Shown here: in pieces, positions 22,781 through 31,399 of the stretch
How the letters are laid out: each line of letters begins with the position of its first letter
Position numbering within the stretch: the first letter of the stretch is position 1
From: a virus
IMG/VR virus record: IMGVR_UViG_3300047546_000731
Coordinates: 1-44,166 of that record
Strand: one strand, 5' to 3'
Length of the DNA: 44,166 nt
Translations under genes and position numbers: made by a program
The notes under the pieces: generated by a model
The model's input: only the letters and a program-made list of their open reading frames with translations
Databases searched by the model: none
What the model was told of the DNA's origin: nothing

Positions 22781-24963
22781 TGCACTTGTACCTTTATCTG
22801 TAACGGGCCAAACGTTGTCGTTGTTCCACTTACCGTGCGATCAACAAACAAGCGATACATGCCAGCAGGGCAACCAATGCTTACATACGAACCTGGTGCT
22901 GTCCATCTAACGATGCCACCTGTACCGTATTCTATTGTAGGTGTACCTGTCTCAACCACAGTGCTTGTCACGTCAAGGATGCGTAGTCCAAGTGTTGCTC
23001 CCGTGACAGGGACAATGTTGTTGTCACCATCAAACAACTGCAACTCAAACGAAGGTGTGTCTGTTGTAAACGCTTCAATAATGTCACCTTGCGTTGTTCC
23101 TGTCTGAGTTAACTGGAACCGACCAACGAACACGCGAGTAGAGTTACCCGACAACAGGTTGCTGTCAATGTAGTCAGTGCCGTTGTGCAGCAAAGCTCCT
23201 TCCAACTCATTAGCCGCTGCGGTGCTCGTAGAGATGCGCACAACGTCAGAATCAACGTACCCTGTGCCATCGTGGTTCAATGCTCCCTTAAGTGCCGTGG
23301 CTGCTGCTGTGTCGTTGGCAATAGCGTGTACATCAGCATCAACACGACTAATGCCACCAGACTGATGAAGAGTAACCAGTCCTTCCTTGGAGTCTTGATC
23401 CGCACGTAAAACATTCCAGCCAAACGTGCCATGTGTTGTGTGGTCGTTCGTCAGTGCTCCCCATACTGCCGAGGCAGTCTGTGCTGTTGTAAGACCACCG
23501 GAGCTGAGTTTGATACTCATCACTGCACCGTTAGTACCAGATGCTCCTCTGACAACAACGGTAACGTCATCAGCACCAGCAGCTAAAGCCTCGTTTGGAA
23601 TATCCAAACGATAAACACCAGGCATCGTGTTAGCGTTGACTTCAGCAAATCCACCGCTAGTCCACGCTTGCCCTATTGTGCGAGCAACGAGAGGTATCTG
23701 TACATCTGCACTACGTGTACGGTTGTAATACGCTGAGAGACCAGAGGTAGAGGCTGTCAGGCCTGTAGCACCAAGGTACAGTTCGATGGATTGTGAGGTT
23801 GAGCCGGGAGCGATTGTGATGGTTGATGCGTTGCGCTCAGTTGGAAGATACTGACTTGATGGCGTGTAACTTGCAAATTCTGATGCGCCAATCGTTGGAG
23901 TTGTAGGAGTCAGCCACGACGTACCGTAAATGTCAGCCGCAAGACTGTTTGTGTTTATGCCGCTGTTTATACCTGCTTGGGCTGAGGCCAATGCAGATAT
24001 AAATGGATAATCTGCCCATCCTTGGATTTTACTAATTGAACCATTGATGGTAGCAAATCCATTTGTAATCGTTGTCCCACTGCTTGCCACGTTGGTCAAT
24101 GGGGTTGATGACTGAATCACGTTGTATGACTGTGTAATTTGACCGTTATTTGTTAGGGCAGATATGCCAACTGGTGCTTCAATCAAACAGTTTTGCACCA
24201 ATGATGGGTGCGTCGTACTCATCTGCGATTGACCGATAACACCTGCACCTGCCGACAGATAGCAGTTTATAATCTTCACGCCACCATGCTGTCCAGATGT
24301 TTGTGATTGTAATCGCACTGCATTATTTGTCTGAAAATACGTATTCTGGTTTATAAAAATAGAATCAGTGACGGTAGTTTGACTATTCCAAGTTCCCGAA
24401 TGCGTCAAGCCTTGCAGTGTGATGCCTCCACCAAGAAACACGCATCGGCTAATATTAGGCCCTACACCACCAGCTTTTGCAGCAAAGTATGCAAAGTACA
24501 ATTCGGTAGAAGATGTAGGCTGATACATTAGACATCTTGACATAATAAGCGAAACAGATGTTGATGCCCAGATATTGTAATAAGGTGATCCACCAGGATT
24601 GTTACCAGTAAAACAAATATCCTGAACTGTCACATAGTCTTTATCAATGACAAAAACATTACCTGCGCTTATTGTTGTATTAGTCAAAAAGTTTGTAATT
24701 ACAACTGGGCCAGCATTGATACCACTAAACTGTGACGCAGTTGGATTACCCGCTATAGTTACTCGCTGTCCTTCATTTGCAGGATTTGTAAACGCAGCAG
24801 TGAAAATGCCACGATATACACCCGGAGCAATATACAAAGTATCTCCCGGAGCGATACCCGTAGCACCTATCGCTTTAGTTATAGTCTGCCACGCCTGATT
24901 TGTAGCAGGGCCAGTGCCAGCGTTACTGTCACTGCCGTCAGTCCTAACGTAATAAGTAGCCAT
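22777..24963 (-). CDS. Beta-helix fibre/spike protein A, 728 aa
   Basis: Starts MATYYVRTDGSDSNAGTGPA, GDTLYIAPGVYRGIF: the same pectate-lyase-like beta-helix opening as protein B. The helix body is diverged, while the central module (TERNASTITIAPGSTSQSIE...ASAVWGA) is almost unchanged. A longer C-terminal linker has degenerate repeats (VDADVHAIANDTAAATALKG, ALNHDGTGYVDSDVVRISTS, TAAANELEGALLHNGTDYID) before the Ig-like end (GMYRLFVDRTVSGTTTTFGP). First copy in transcription order. Likely surface spike or fibre; no catalytic site identified. Confidence 0.7.
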   Translation of the reverse strand: MATYYVRTDGSDSNAGTGPATNQAWQTITKAIGATGIAPGDTLYIAPGVYRGIFTAAFTNPANEGQRVTIAGNPTASQFSGINAGPVVITNFLTNTTISAGNVFVIDKDYVTVQDICFTGNNPGGSPYYNIWASTSVSLIMSRCLMYQPTSSTELYFAYFAAKAGGVGPNISRCVFLGGGITLQGLTHSGTWNSQTTVTDSIFINQNTYFQTNNAVRLQSQTSGQHGGVKIINCYLSAGAGVIGQSQMSTTHPSLVQNCLIEAPVGISALTNNGQITQSYNVIQSSTPLTNVASSGTTITNGFATINGSISKIQGWADYPFISALASAQAGINSGINTNSLAADIYGTSWLTPTTPTIGASEFASYTPSSQYLPTERNASTITIAPGSTSQSIELYLGATGLTASTSGLSAYYNRTRSADVQIPLVARTIGQAWTSGGFAEVNANTMPGVYRLDIPNEALAAGADDVTVVVRGASGTNGAVMSIKLSSGGLTTAQTASAVWGALTNDHTTHGTFGWNVLRADQDSKEGLVTLHQSGGISRVDADVHAIANDTAAATALKGALNHDGTGYVDSDVVRISTSTAAANELEGALLHNGTDYIDSNLLSGNSTRVFVGRFQLTQTGTTQGDIIEAFTTDTPSFELQLFDGDNNIVPVTGATLGLRILDVTSTVVETGTPTIEYGTGGIVRWTAPGSYVSIGCPAGMYRLFVDRTVSGTTTTFGPLQIKVQVQ

Positions 24964-25190
24964 TATTCAGCTGTCCCCGCTACAATCTGCTGCGCCATAA
25001 TCACCGCAAACTGTTGCACAATCCCATACTGGAACTGCTCATCCTGCTGAACCCACCAGACATTAACGCTCGTTCCATCCTGCCCAAACGTGCCGAGGGT
25101 ATTCCCGTTATCGTCCTCGATGTCACCAAACACACGCCAATCAGTAGAAGGCGCAGGTTCCTTTTCAATCCGGAAGTTTTGCAGGTTCAT
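24963..25190 (-). CDS. Fibre-cassette small protein A, 75 aa
   Basis: Paralogue of the gene at 22252-22479 with the same length and ends. It couples to the beta-helix A gene by TAATG and to the 19-aa peptide gene by ATGA. Conserved Trp pair and FG-rich centre suggest a small folded adaptor. No known family recognised. Confidence 0.75.
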   Translation of the reverse strand: MNLQNFRIEKEPAPSTDWRVFGDIEDDNGNTLGTFGQDGTSVNVWWVQQDEQFQYGIVQQFAVIMAQQIVAGTAE

Positions 25191-25246
25191 TTGCCCACCT
25201 TCAGGCTGTTTGCCTGCACACCCTTAAAAGGCATCGTGTTATTCAT
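25187..25246 (-). CDS. Fibre-cassette micropeptide A, 19 aa
   Basis: ATG at 25246 within the ATGA at the end of the preceding gene, stop TGA at 25187 within the ATGA of the next. The peptide MNNTMPFKGVQANSLKVGK repeats the C-terminal motif (MPFKGV-A--LKVGK) of the 40-aa peptide at 22476-22598 but lacks its membrane helix. Very short, so only the duplicated motif and tight coupling support it. Confidence 0.55.
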   Translation of the reverse strand: MNNTMPFKGVQANSLKVGK

Positions 25247-25473
25247 CTTGCTTGTCCCATACGCCCTTCGATGTTTGACACACGGCTTTCAATCTTACCT
25301 AAGCGTGTTTCTATCGTGTTGCCACGAGTCTTGACTTCATGTATCTCATCACGCATACCACGGAGCTGTTCATCCATGCGAGCAAAACCCATAGCAGTTT
25401 GAACACCTACAACAACCATAGGAAACAATAGCGTCAATACCGCCACAATCAAATGCCAAACTTCTAAACTCAT
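25243..25473 (-). CDS. Membrane-anchored coiled-coil protein, 76 aa
   Basis: An N-terminal membrane helix (about 6-28, WHLIVAVLTLLFPMVVVGVQ) is followed by a heptad-rich tail (MDEQLRGMRDEIHEVKTRGN, TIETRLGKIESRVSNIEGRM). The arrangement is reminiscent of XhlA-like or DUF2746-like phage proteins found next to holins; XhlA itself has the opposite topology. Overlaps the holin candidate's stop. Role in lysis is inferred. Confidence 0.65.
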   Translation of the reverse strand: MSLEVWHLIVAVLTLLFPMVVVGVQTAMGFARMDEQLRGMRDEIHEVKTRGNTIETRLGKIESRVSNIEGRMGQAR

Positions 25474-25805
25474 TAGACTTCCTTTCCCGCTGCCGTGTAT
25501 CGGGAGAGTATCTGGGTTTCAATATCTTTGCGCAATGCTGCTTCAATCTCTGTCTTTATGTCGCCTTTAAACGCTGGCACATCTGCATCCTGACGCATAA
25601 AGAACGCAATCAGTGCTGTAATCACAGCAGGCACACCAGCTCGCAAAGCTTCTATGCTTGCAATGCTAGTCACCTTCATAACATGCCCGAATGTTGCGTC
25701 GTCTTTGATCGGCATACCTTCCCATGCTTGATTAAACGCAGGTAAAGCACTAGCAAAGAAACTGCCGATAATAACCCAAATCAGCCGACTGTACGCAAGT
25801 TTCAT
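25473..25805 (-). CDS. Holin-like membrane protein, 110 aa
   Basis: Two hydrophobic segments, about residues 7-25 (RLIWVIIGSFFASALPAF) and 52-70 (AGVPAVITALIAFFM), then a charged C-terminal tail (TEIEAALRKDIETQILSRYT). Size, two helices and charged tail fit a class II holin, and the neighbour is a membrane coiled-coil protein. The endolysin lies 9 kb away at 35211, so the lysis genes would be split. Confidence 0.6.
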   Translation of the reverse strand: MKLAYSRLIWVIIGSFFASALPAFNQAWEGMPIKDDATFGHVMKVTSIASIEALRAGVPAVITALIAFFMRQDADVPAFKGDIKTEIEAALRKDIETQILSRYTAAGKEV

Positions 25806-26212
25806 GCTTTACGCCTTTCCGCTTTCACGGTAATGAAAACTGCGTCTGTCCTGCCTGGGTCACTACCCGTAACGTGATAATCAATATTATTTACACGTAG
25901 TCTGTCGTACTGTGTAACTTCTGCATCAGCAGGAAGGATAATCTCGGCATCGTACAAAGGTTGCGTCTTCTTACCCGCAAACTCCTCGTTACGTGCCTGC
26001 CGTGGCAATCTCACACGACAAGGGAAAGTCTTATAACCACCCGGCGCCGGTACAAGCGTGTACTGAACGTTAGCCGATCCAATACTTGTTGTTGGGCCTG
26101 TGTTGACTGGTCTAAGCGCATACGCAGTGTCAGTAAGCAAGCGTGCCTGCATCTGCGTAGTCAAGTAGCCCATCATGCCTTTGCCAGGCGTTGCAGGTAT
26201 CACGGTACCCAC
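25802..26212 (-). CDS. Head-tail connector / head closure protein, 136 aa
   Basis: Position after the adaptor gene and beta-rich content (PCRVRLPRQARNEEFAGKKT, AEIILPADAEVTQYDRLRVN, IDYHVTGSDPGR) fit the HK97 gp7/SPP1 gp16-like closure proteins. GTG start at 26212 overlaps the previous stop by 13 bases; an ATG at 26176 is an alternative start. Confidence 0.6.
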   Translation of the reverse strand: MGTVIPATPGKGMMGYLTTQMQARLLTDTAYALRPVNTGPTTSIGSANVQYTLVPAPGGYKTFPCRVRLPRQARNEEFAGKKTQPLYDAEIILPADAEVTQYDRLRVNNIDYHVTGSDPGRTDAVFITVKAERRKA

Positions 26213-26676
26213 ATATCCATAAAGCTGTTAGCCATGCGTACACAATGAGCATGTCGCTGTTGTAGTTCGAGTTGAAGCCATTCATCCGAAGTGTTGATAT
26301 CGTTTACACACTTCAAGGCTTTCAATGTCCATGCTGCCTTAGCAAGACCAGACAAGTCGTAGTTGTCTGTTGGCGCATCGCCTTCATCTTGCCAGTAGCA
26401 CGTGTTGTCTGTCACAACATAGCCTACTCTACTAGCACGTAAAGTAGGCCATGATGGTTCGGTTGCACCAGTAGTGCCAGATTCAATACACCTATACAGG
26501 CGATTGTTTGTGGCTACCTTGATTCGGTAATTTCCGTTGAAAGCGGTAGACGCTGCCCAGTCATTAGCAATCTTGTACCGATTGACCAGTTGCACTAATT
26601 CATCCGGAGAAAGTACCGGATCAATGTTGGCATCAGCGTATGTCGTCAGCCAGTTGATTGCTTCTATCTGTGTCAC
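26200..26676 (-). CDS. Head-tail adaptor protein, 158 aa
   Basis: GTG start. The helical ends (IEAINWLTTYADANIDPVLS, DELVQLVNRYKIA; LSGLAKAAWTLKALKCV) match head-tail adaptors of the HK97 gp6 kind. A beta insert in the middle (GNYRIKVATNNRLYRCIESG, TTGATEPSWPTL) resembles the VYRC-TTG-T-EP-WP motif seen in many phage structural proteins. The combination of adaptor and insert is plausible but not certain. Confidence 0.65.
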   Translation of the reverse strand: MTQIEAINWLTTYADANIDPVLSPDELVQLVNRYKIANDWAASTAFNGNYRIKVATNNRLYRCIESGTTGATEPSWPTLRASRVGYVVTDNTCYWQDEGDAPTDNYDLSGLAKAAWTLKALKCVNDINTSDEWLQLELQQRHAHCVRMANSFMDMWVP

Positions 26677-26691
26677 GTCTACCGCCTATAA

Positions 26692-27138
26692 CTACGATCC
26701 GCCGTTGAGGAAGATGCCGCCTTCGACAGTCGTTGCATCCTGCGTCACAGGAACCTGTGTTGCATTCCACAACTTAGCGTCAAGGTAGTCAACCGTTGCG
26801 TTCTGAGTTGCACGGGAAGTAACGATACGGAAGTAGCGTTTCTTTGGCTTGTGCACCTCGAAGAAGACAATCTTGTTGTCATCCGTGTCAGCGATTGTAA
26901 CACTTCCACCGGTTACATCAGTAAAGGTGGTGTTGTCGTCAGACCACTGAAGCTTAGCACTTGTAACAGCACCAGATACAATAGCGCCCATTGCCAACTG
27001 GAAGCAGATGTTGTTGAATCCAACAACGTCAATGCTGTCACTGGTAATAGCGGTAGTACCAGCTGCACCAACAAAGTTGGTACCATCTGGCTTCATGCGC
27101 TTGTGGTAAATCTCTTTTTGGATTTGGCGAAGAACCAT
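26692..27138 (-). CDS. Capsid decoration or minor head protein, 148 aa
   Basis: Directly after the major capsid gene, with AAAGGAAACG before ATG 27138. Beta-rich and soluble: DSIDVVGFNNICFQLAMGAI, SAKLQWSDDNTTFTDVTGGS, RYFRIVTSRATQNATVDYL. Such proteins often decorate the capsid or form head fibres. Family not recognised; function from position and composition. Confidence 0.5.
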   Translation of the reverse strand: MVLRQIQKEIYHKRMKPDGTNFVGAAGTTAITSDSIDVVGFNNICFQLAMGAIVSGAVTSAKLQWSDDNTTFTDVTGGSVTIADTDDNKIVFFEVHKPKKRYFRIVTSRATQNATVDYLDAKLWNATQVPVTQDATTVEGGIFLNGGS

Positions 27139-27156
27139 AATCGTTTCCTTTCAATC

Positions 27157-27178
27157 GGGGAGGATGTTACTCCTCCCC
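27157..27178. terminator. Hairpin downstream of the major capsid gene
   Basis: GGGGAGGA and TCCTCCCC form a perfect 8-bp stem around TGTTAC, seven bases after the capsid stop. No U run follows on the minus strand, so it probably stabilises or attenuates the capsid message more than ending it. Confidence 0.5.
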
Positions 27179-27185
27179 TATGTCA

Positions 27186-28505
27186 CTATGCAGATACCTT
27201 GTGAGCAATCAGCTTCCATGGTTCCACTGGACGTCCACCGTGTCGGAAGCGTCCAACAAGTCCAACCTTGTTGTTCTCTGCGTACTTCTCAAGGAGAACC
27301 TGTACGGAGAGTCCAAGTCGGTTTACCAAGTAATAACCGGAGAAGTCACCGGAGATAACTGGATATGCGTTGGCTGCAACGTTTGGCATGAATCCGCTGT
27401 AAACAACAGGGTAGCCAAGAAGCGTGTCAACACGGGAGCCAGCAAGACCGGAATCCTGATAACCATAGGCAAACAGGTAGCGGTTCTGCAAGTCCTTGAG
27501 CTTATCAACGGAACGCTTCGTTGAAACCTTATTCATGACAACCTTGATGTTCTCTGAATACTGTTCTGGGAGCGTGTCGATGAGATCAATAAGACCATCT
27601 GCCGTCAACGCAGATGCGTTACCAGAGTTGACGATGCGTGGTGCATCAGCAGTGCCGATAGCAGAGAGGATACCAAGTGGTTGGTTTACACCGGAACCAC
27701 TAAGAATCATACGATCGCGCTCAAGTGCGATGGTCTCATCGAACTTGTCAGCAATCCATCCCTGGATGTCGATGGCAGCATCTTCCAGCATGTTGCGGGT
27801 AATGCGGCTTTTCATCATACCGGTGTAGACATCGATACGAGTCTGACCGAACAGGTCAGCATCGTCCACAAGTCCTTCGTCGGTAGCAGGTGTTTCACCA
27901 GTATACGTGACACGGAATCCTGTGCTGTAGATGTCGTTGCTATCAACATAGTTGACCTTTGGCATCTCAATAGCATCACGGCTTGTCGAAAGCTGCGTTA
28001 CGAGACCAGCAACACGTGTAGGAGTAGCCAGACGGGTTACAACACGGTTGATGATTTCAGGTGTAACAAAGTATCCACCCTGTGGGTCAAGACCGACTTC
28101 AAGGTCTTTTAGTGCAGTGCGTCCAAGACCAGTAACACCCTTGCGGAGATACTCGCCGAATGCTTGCTTGTAAGCATTGGAGTTCATGTGCTCCCAGACA
28201 GACTTGGTAAATGTACCTTCGCCAACGTGATTGATTTCCATCTCTTCACGTGAACGTGCTACATCGGTGTGTCCAGCCTTGGTGTACATGACGTTGCCAG
28301 GAAGTTCGTTTGCTGGCTCAGAGAACCAAGCCTTCTCATCCTGTGCAGCCTTGACAGCTTCGTACTGTTGCTTAGCAACTGTAATCTGGTCGTTAATCGA
28401 CTTTACCTTTGCCAGGTCATCAGAACTAAACTCAGACTTAGCGAGAATCTGATCGCGTTCTGCCGACTTGGCTTTGATACCATCGACAATCTTGTTAAGA
28501 TCCAT
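27186..28505 (-). CDS. Major capsid protein, HK97 fold, 439 aa
   Basis: The first ~95 residues are a charged helical delta-type segment (MDLNKIVDGIKAKSAERDQI; SINDQITVAKQQYEAVKAAQ), which in HK97 relatives guides assembly and is removed by the protease. The rest follows phage_capsid family features: GLDPQGGYFVTPEIINRVVT, RLATPTRVAGLVTQLS, FDETIALERDRMILSGSGVN QPLGIL, and a late VLLEKYAENNKVGLVGRFRH. Ribosome site AAGGAGAGATCAC. Protease-scaffold fusion lies just upstream. Confidence 0.92.
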   Translation of the reverse strand: MDLNKIVDGIKAKSAERDQILAKSEFSSDDLAKVKSINDQITVAKQQYEAVKAAQDEKAWFSEPANELPGNVMYTKAGHTDVARSREEMEINHVGEGTFTKSVWEHMNSNAYKQAFGEYLRKGVTGLGRTALKDLEVGLDPQGGYFVTPEIINRVVTRLATPTRVAGLVTQLSTSRDAIEMPKVNYVDSNDIYSTGFRVTYTGETPATDEGLVDDADLFGQTRIDVYTGMMKSRITRNMLEDAAIDIQGWIADKFDETIALERDRMILSGSGVNQPLGILSAIGTADAPRIVNSGNASALTADGLIDLIDTLPEQYSENIKVVMNKVSTKRSVDKLKDLQNRYLFAYGYQDSGLAGSRVDTLLGYPVVYSGFMPNVAANAYPVISGDFSGYYLVNRLGLSVQVLLEKYAENNKVGLVGRFRHGGRPVEPWKLIAHKVSA

Positions 28506-28516
28506 GTGATCTCTCC

Positions 28517-29887
28517 TTACTTGATTGATAGCTCAAAGATTTCTTTATCAATATCAGCACTAGCCTTCAGAGCTTCCACCAATGCTGACTGTGATTCGGC
28601 TTTCGCGACATCCCGCTGCTTCCAGCCTTGTGATGCAATTATCTTTGCATCGCTCTTAGAGAAGCGTCCACTAGTGTGCAACCACTTCTCAAAGTCTCTT
28701 ACCGTTGTCAATTGTACAGACTTGACTTGACTCATAAAGTCTTCGCCCATAGCGTCAATGTGTGAAATCAAAACTTTTGCTTTGTCTGCGAATTCATCCA
28801 ACGCTTCTCCAACCATCTCTGGCTCATCCGGGTTGTTTGCAATGTAGGACATCAACCTACCAAACAACATCTGTAAGCCATACAACGACATTTCATCGTC
28901 AATGCTGCCTAGTGCTCCGCTGTCTTCGGCTTCTTCTCCCGACTCGTCTTCCGGGATGCCTTCGTCTTCAGATTCCATTTCAGCCTTAGAGGACTCTTCC
29001 TCATCGTCCTCTTCCTCTTCCATATCATCTGGGTCATAAGCACCAAACATACTCTTGTTATTCATAATAGTGTTACGGCATCTCTTAGCAAAGGAGAATC
29101 CAGCGTCTCCACCCCACGCATCCCATGCAACGCGTCCCTTGGATGGATAACCTTCCTCGCCTGCACTAAAGCCAGTAGCCTTTTTATCTACCTCATGACG
29201 ACTAAAGAATGAATACATGCGAAGGCACGTTTGTGCAGACAGTGACTCGCCTTTGACAATCTGATTGGCTCTAGCCCATCCAACTGCCGTAGCACCTGGT
29301 CTACCTGCCTCACGCCAAGCAATAGCACGTTTAGCAGCTACCTTCATGCCTGCCGTTGGCTTAAATGTCTTTTCTTCCTTTACCGCATCCATAATCAATG
29401 ACTTTACTGGCATAACTTGGTTACGTGGCTCAGCTGGACAAGGAGTTAGCGATGCTTCCGCAATCGGCCATGAAAGAATCTCTTTGCGAGCATCACTCTT
29501 ACGATTGTAAGAAACCAGATGAGGAGCAGCACCGCTAGAAAGTCCAAGGCGTCCCTCTTTCAATAACTGTGCAACCTTCGCCATGTACTTGTTGTTTATT
29601 TCAATCTGACCTTCATACCAAAGACCAGCATCATCCATCTTTACTTTGCCATGACCGATAACCTGATTGCCGAATACATCGGTAAATCCATGTCCGTAAT
29701 AAAGGTTTAGGTCAAACACATCACCGGATTTCATAGGACGTCCAAAGTCAGTGTTGCGTGTAAAGTATTCACCAGTAGTGTCGTTTGCGCTTCCTTGGTC
29801 GTCAAACCGTACAAGGTATCCAGCAAACTTACCGTCAGAGGATGCTTTGACTGCGTCCCCAATCCAACACAAGACTTCGTTATTCAC
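28517..29887 (-). CDS. Prohead protease fused to a scaffold-like acidic domain, 456 aa
   Basis: Residues 1-165 are a caudoviral prohead serine protease: LNLYYGHGFTDVFGNQVIGH with catalytic His, and GRLGLSSGAAPHLV with catalytic Ser, then SWPIAEASLTPCPAEP. A second domain (about 185-280: AAKRAIAWREAGRPGATAVG, YSFFSRHEVDKKATGFSAGE, VAWDAWGGDAGFSFAKRCRN) is a conserved phage module of unknown role. Then a very acidic linker (DDMEEEEDDEEESS) leads to a helical C-terminus that probably is the scaffold. GTG 29887 fits the ribosome site GGTGG; upstream alternatives lie at 29896 and 29899. Overlaps the portal stop. Confidence 0.82.
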   Translation of the reverse strand: MNNEVLCWIGDAVKASSDGKFAGYLVRFDDQGSANDTTGEYFTRNTDFGRPMKSGDVFDLNLYYGHGFTDVFGNQVIGHGKVKMDDAGLWYEGQIEINNKYMAKVAQLLKEGRLGLSSGAAPHLVSYNRKSDARKEILSWPIAEASLTPCPAEPRNQVMPVKSLIMDAVKEEKTFKPTAGMKVAAKRAIAWREAGRPGATAVGWARANQIVKGESLSAQTCLRMYSFFSRHEVDKKATGFSAGEEGYPSKGRVAWDAWGGDAGFSFAKRCRNTIMNNKSMFGAYDPDDMEEEEDDEEESSKAEMESEDEGIPEDESGEEAEDSGALGSIDDEMSLYGLQMLFGRLMSYIANNPDEPEMVGEALDEFADKAKVLISHIDAMGEDFMSQVKSVQLTTVRDFEKWLHTSGRFSKSDAKIIASQGWKQRDVAKAESQSALVEALKASADIDKEIFELSIK

Positions 29888-31319
29888 TTGATCCACCAAC
29901 CTTTTTCAAGTCCGACGGGGACGGAATATGTATTTCCTCACTTGCCTGTTCACGACGCGAGATATCTTCACTCCGTGGTTTTGTACTTGCTAGTGACGGT
30001 GTAACAGTTGGCGCTTCAGTAGTCGCCAAGTATTCCGTACGCGCATCAACAGATTCCATGTCGGCTTGCATCGCTTCATGGAACGATAGTTCACGCCCAA
30101 CTTCTTCACGTGCTTCATCAACCGTAATGATTCCTGCAAGAACGTCTGCCCTAGCTTCACGCCTGCTGTCAAGCACATCAGACTTAAGTTCAAGAATGCC
30201 TGACGTATCGTAAAACACCCAAAGGTCTTCACTGTCAGGATATGTGCGCAACACCTTGCGAGTCAACTCATACGCAACAAGCTTCATAAGTGGGATAATC
30301 CCACCACGCCATGACTGCTTGATAGATTCTTGCTTGTTGTTGAATGTCGCGCGTTGCACACCTGTCCATAAACCAAGTGACAATGGATCTAATCCTAGTG
30401 CCGCAGGTATGCGTGTCTCAGGCATTGATCGCACATCATTTAGCGCCATCTCATCTGGCTTGAATCCCAATTGATGCATGTCAAGAGCGCCTGGGATAAA
30501 CCTTGGCTTACCTGGCTCGCGACTCATCTTCTCCTGCAAGCGACGAGTCATGTTGTCTGCTTGCTCAGGAGTCATCGGTGCGGCTTGCTCGCCGCCTTCA
30601 AGTTTTAGGATCTTGGGGGTAAATACGACCGGAGGTACACCACCGGAGGAAGCGAGTCCAGCACTAAAGTCACTGTAGGAGTTATCGGTAATAATCTCCC
30701 TATACAACGGCGCAAGCGGTGAAACACCCTGCAAAGGTAGGCGCTCGTCAATTCCATATTTAATGTGTACAACGTCTTCTTTTTTAAGTTTTAGAACTTC
30801 GCCAAATGGTGAATACTCGTAGTGCGCTAAATAACCATTTTGATTTGGTATAGGTCTAATCCAGCGAGCTGGAACCCAAGACAGGTGAATCGGCATTCCG
30901 CTGCGATCGCGCGTGACATAAATATATGCGTTGCCCTTACGGATTAAGTCAGTAAGAACAGACCACATCAACTGTGTGCCGCCGTAGTTGTCGTTGGGAA
31001 ACTCTATTAACTGTTCTAGCGGATGTTGCTTCTCAAGTCCTTTGTAGTTGACACCATCTCTTGTACCTACTGACACAGGCGCTTGTTGCCATGACGTAGC
31101 GATGAAGTTTACGCAGATGCTAACAATAGCATTGTCTCGACCTTCATTGGCTTGTGCAGGATCTAGTGTTCGATATGGAGATAACAGGTCAGAGAATGAC
31201 TGAAAGCCACTGATGTATTGTCCGTAGGCATAACGTGGCAGTGGTGTGTCGTCACCAATGGATAACTCATTGATCTTCTTGATGCCAAGTCTTTGTAAAG
31301 CTTTATCCCAGAATGCCAT
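29880..31319 (-). CDS. Portal protein, HK97 type, 479 aa
   Basis: Contains family landmarks: AIVSICVNFIATSWQQAPVS, LIEFPNDNYGGTQLMWSVLT, LIRKGNAYIYVTRDRSGMPI, LSWVPARWIRPIPNQNGYLA, DVVHIKYGIDERLPLQGVSP, and FNNKQESIKQSWRGGIIPLM. It forms the ring at the capsid vertex through which DNA enters and leaves. ATG 31319 follows GCGAGGC. It lies in canonical order between terminase and protease. The 80 bases upstream hold only AT-rich DNA with a weak TATACT box. Confidence 0.92.
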   Translation of the reverse strand: MAFWDKALQRLGIKKINELSIGDDTPLPRYAYGQYISGFQSFSDLLSPYRTLDPAQANEGRDNAIVSICVNFIATSWQQAPVSVGTRDGVNYKGLEKQHPLEQLIEFPNDNYGGTQLMWSVLTDLIRKGNAYIYVTRDRSGMPIHLSWVPARWIRPIPNQNGYLAHYEYSPFGEVLKLKKEDVVHIKYGIDERLPLQGVSPLAPLYREIITDNSYSDFSAGLASSGGVPPVVFTPKILKLEGGEQAAPMTPEQADNMTRRLQEKMSREPGKPRFIPGALDMHQLGFKPDEMALNDVRSMPETRIPAALGLDPLSLGLWTGVQRATFNNKQESIKQSWRGGIIPLMKLVAYELTRKVLRTYPDSEDLWVFYDTSGILELKSDVLDSRREARADVLAGIITVDEAREEVGRELSFHEAMQADMESVDARTEYLATTEAPTVTPSLASTKPRSEDISRREQASEEIHIPSPSDLKKVGGSSE

Positions 31320-31399
31320 TATGCCTCGCTAAAAAGTATACAGACCGATATAAAATCCATAACTAAATCAGATAACTCTCGTCAAGTCTATACACTTGC

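Noticed and set aside
20168-25190. Diversity-generating retroelement acting on the duplicated fibre genes
   Set aside because: No reverse transcriptase and no adenine-biased template/variable repeat pair were seen; divergence is spread over the whole beta-helix region.
27496-28730. Long plus-strand frames opposite the capsid and protease genes
   Set aside because: They mirror codon structure of clear HK97-type genes on the other strand and have no leader signals.
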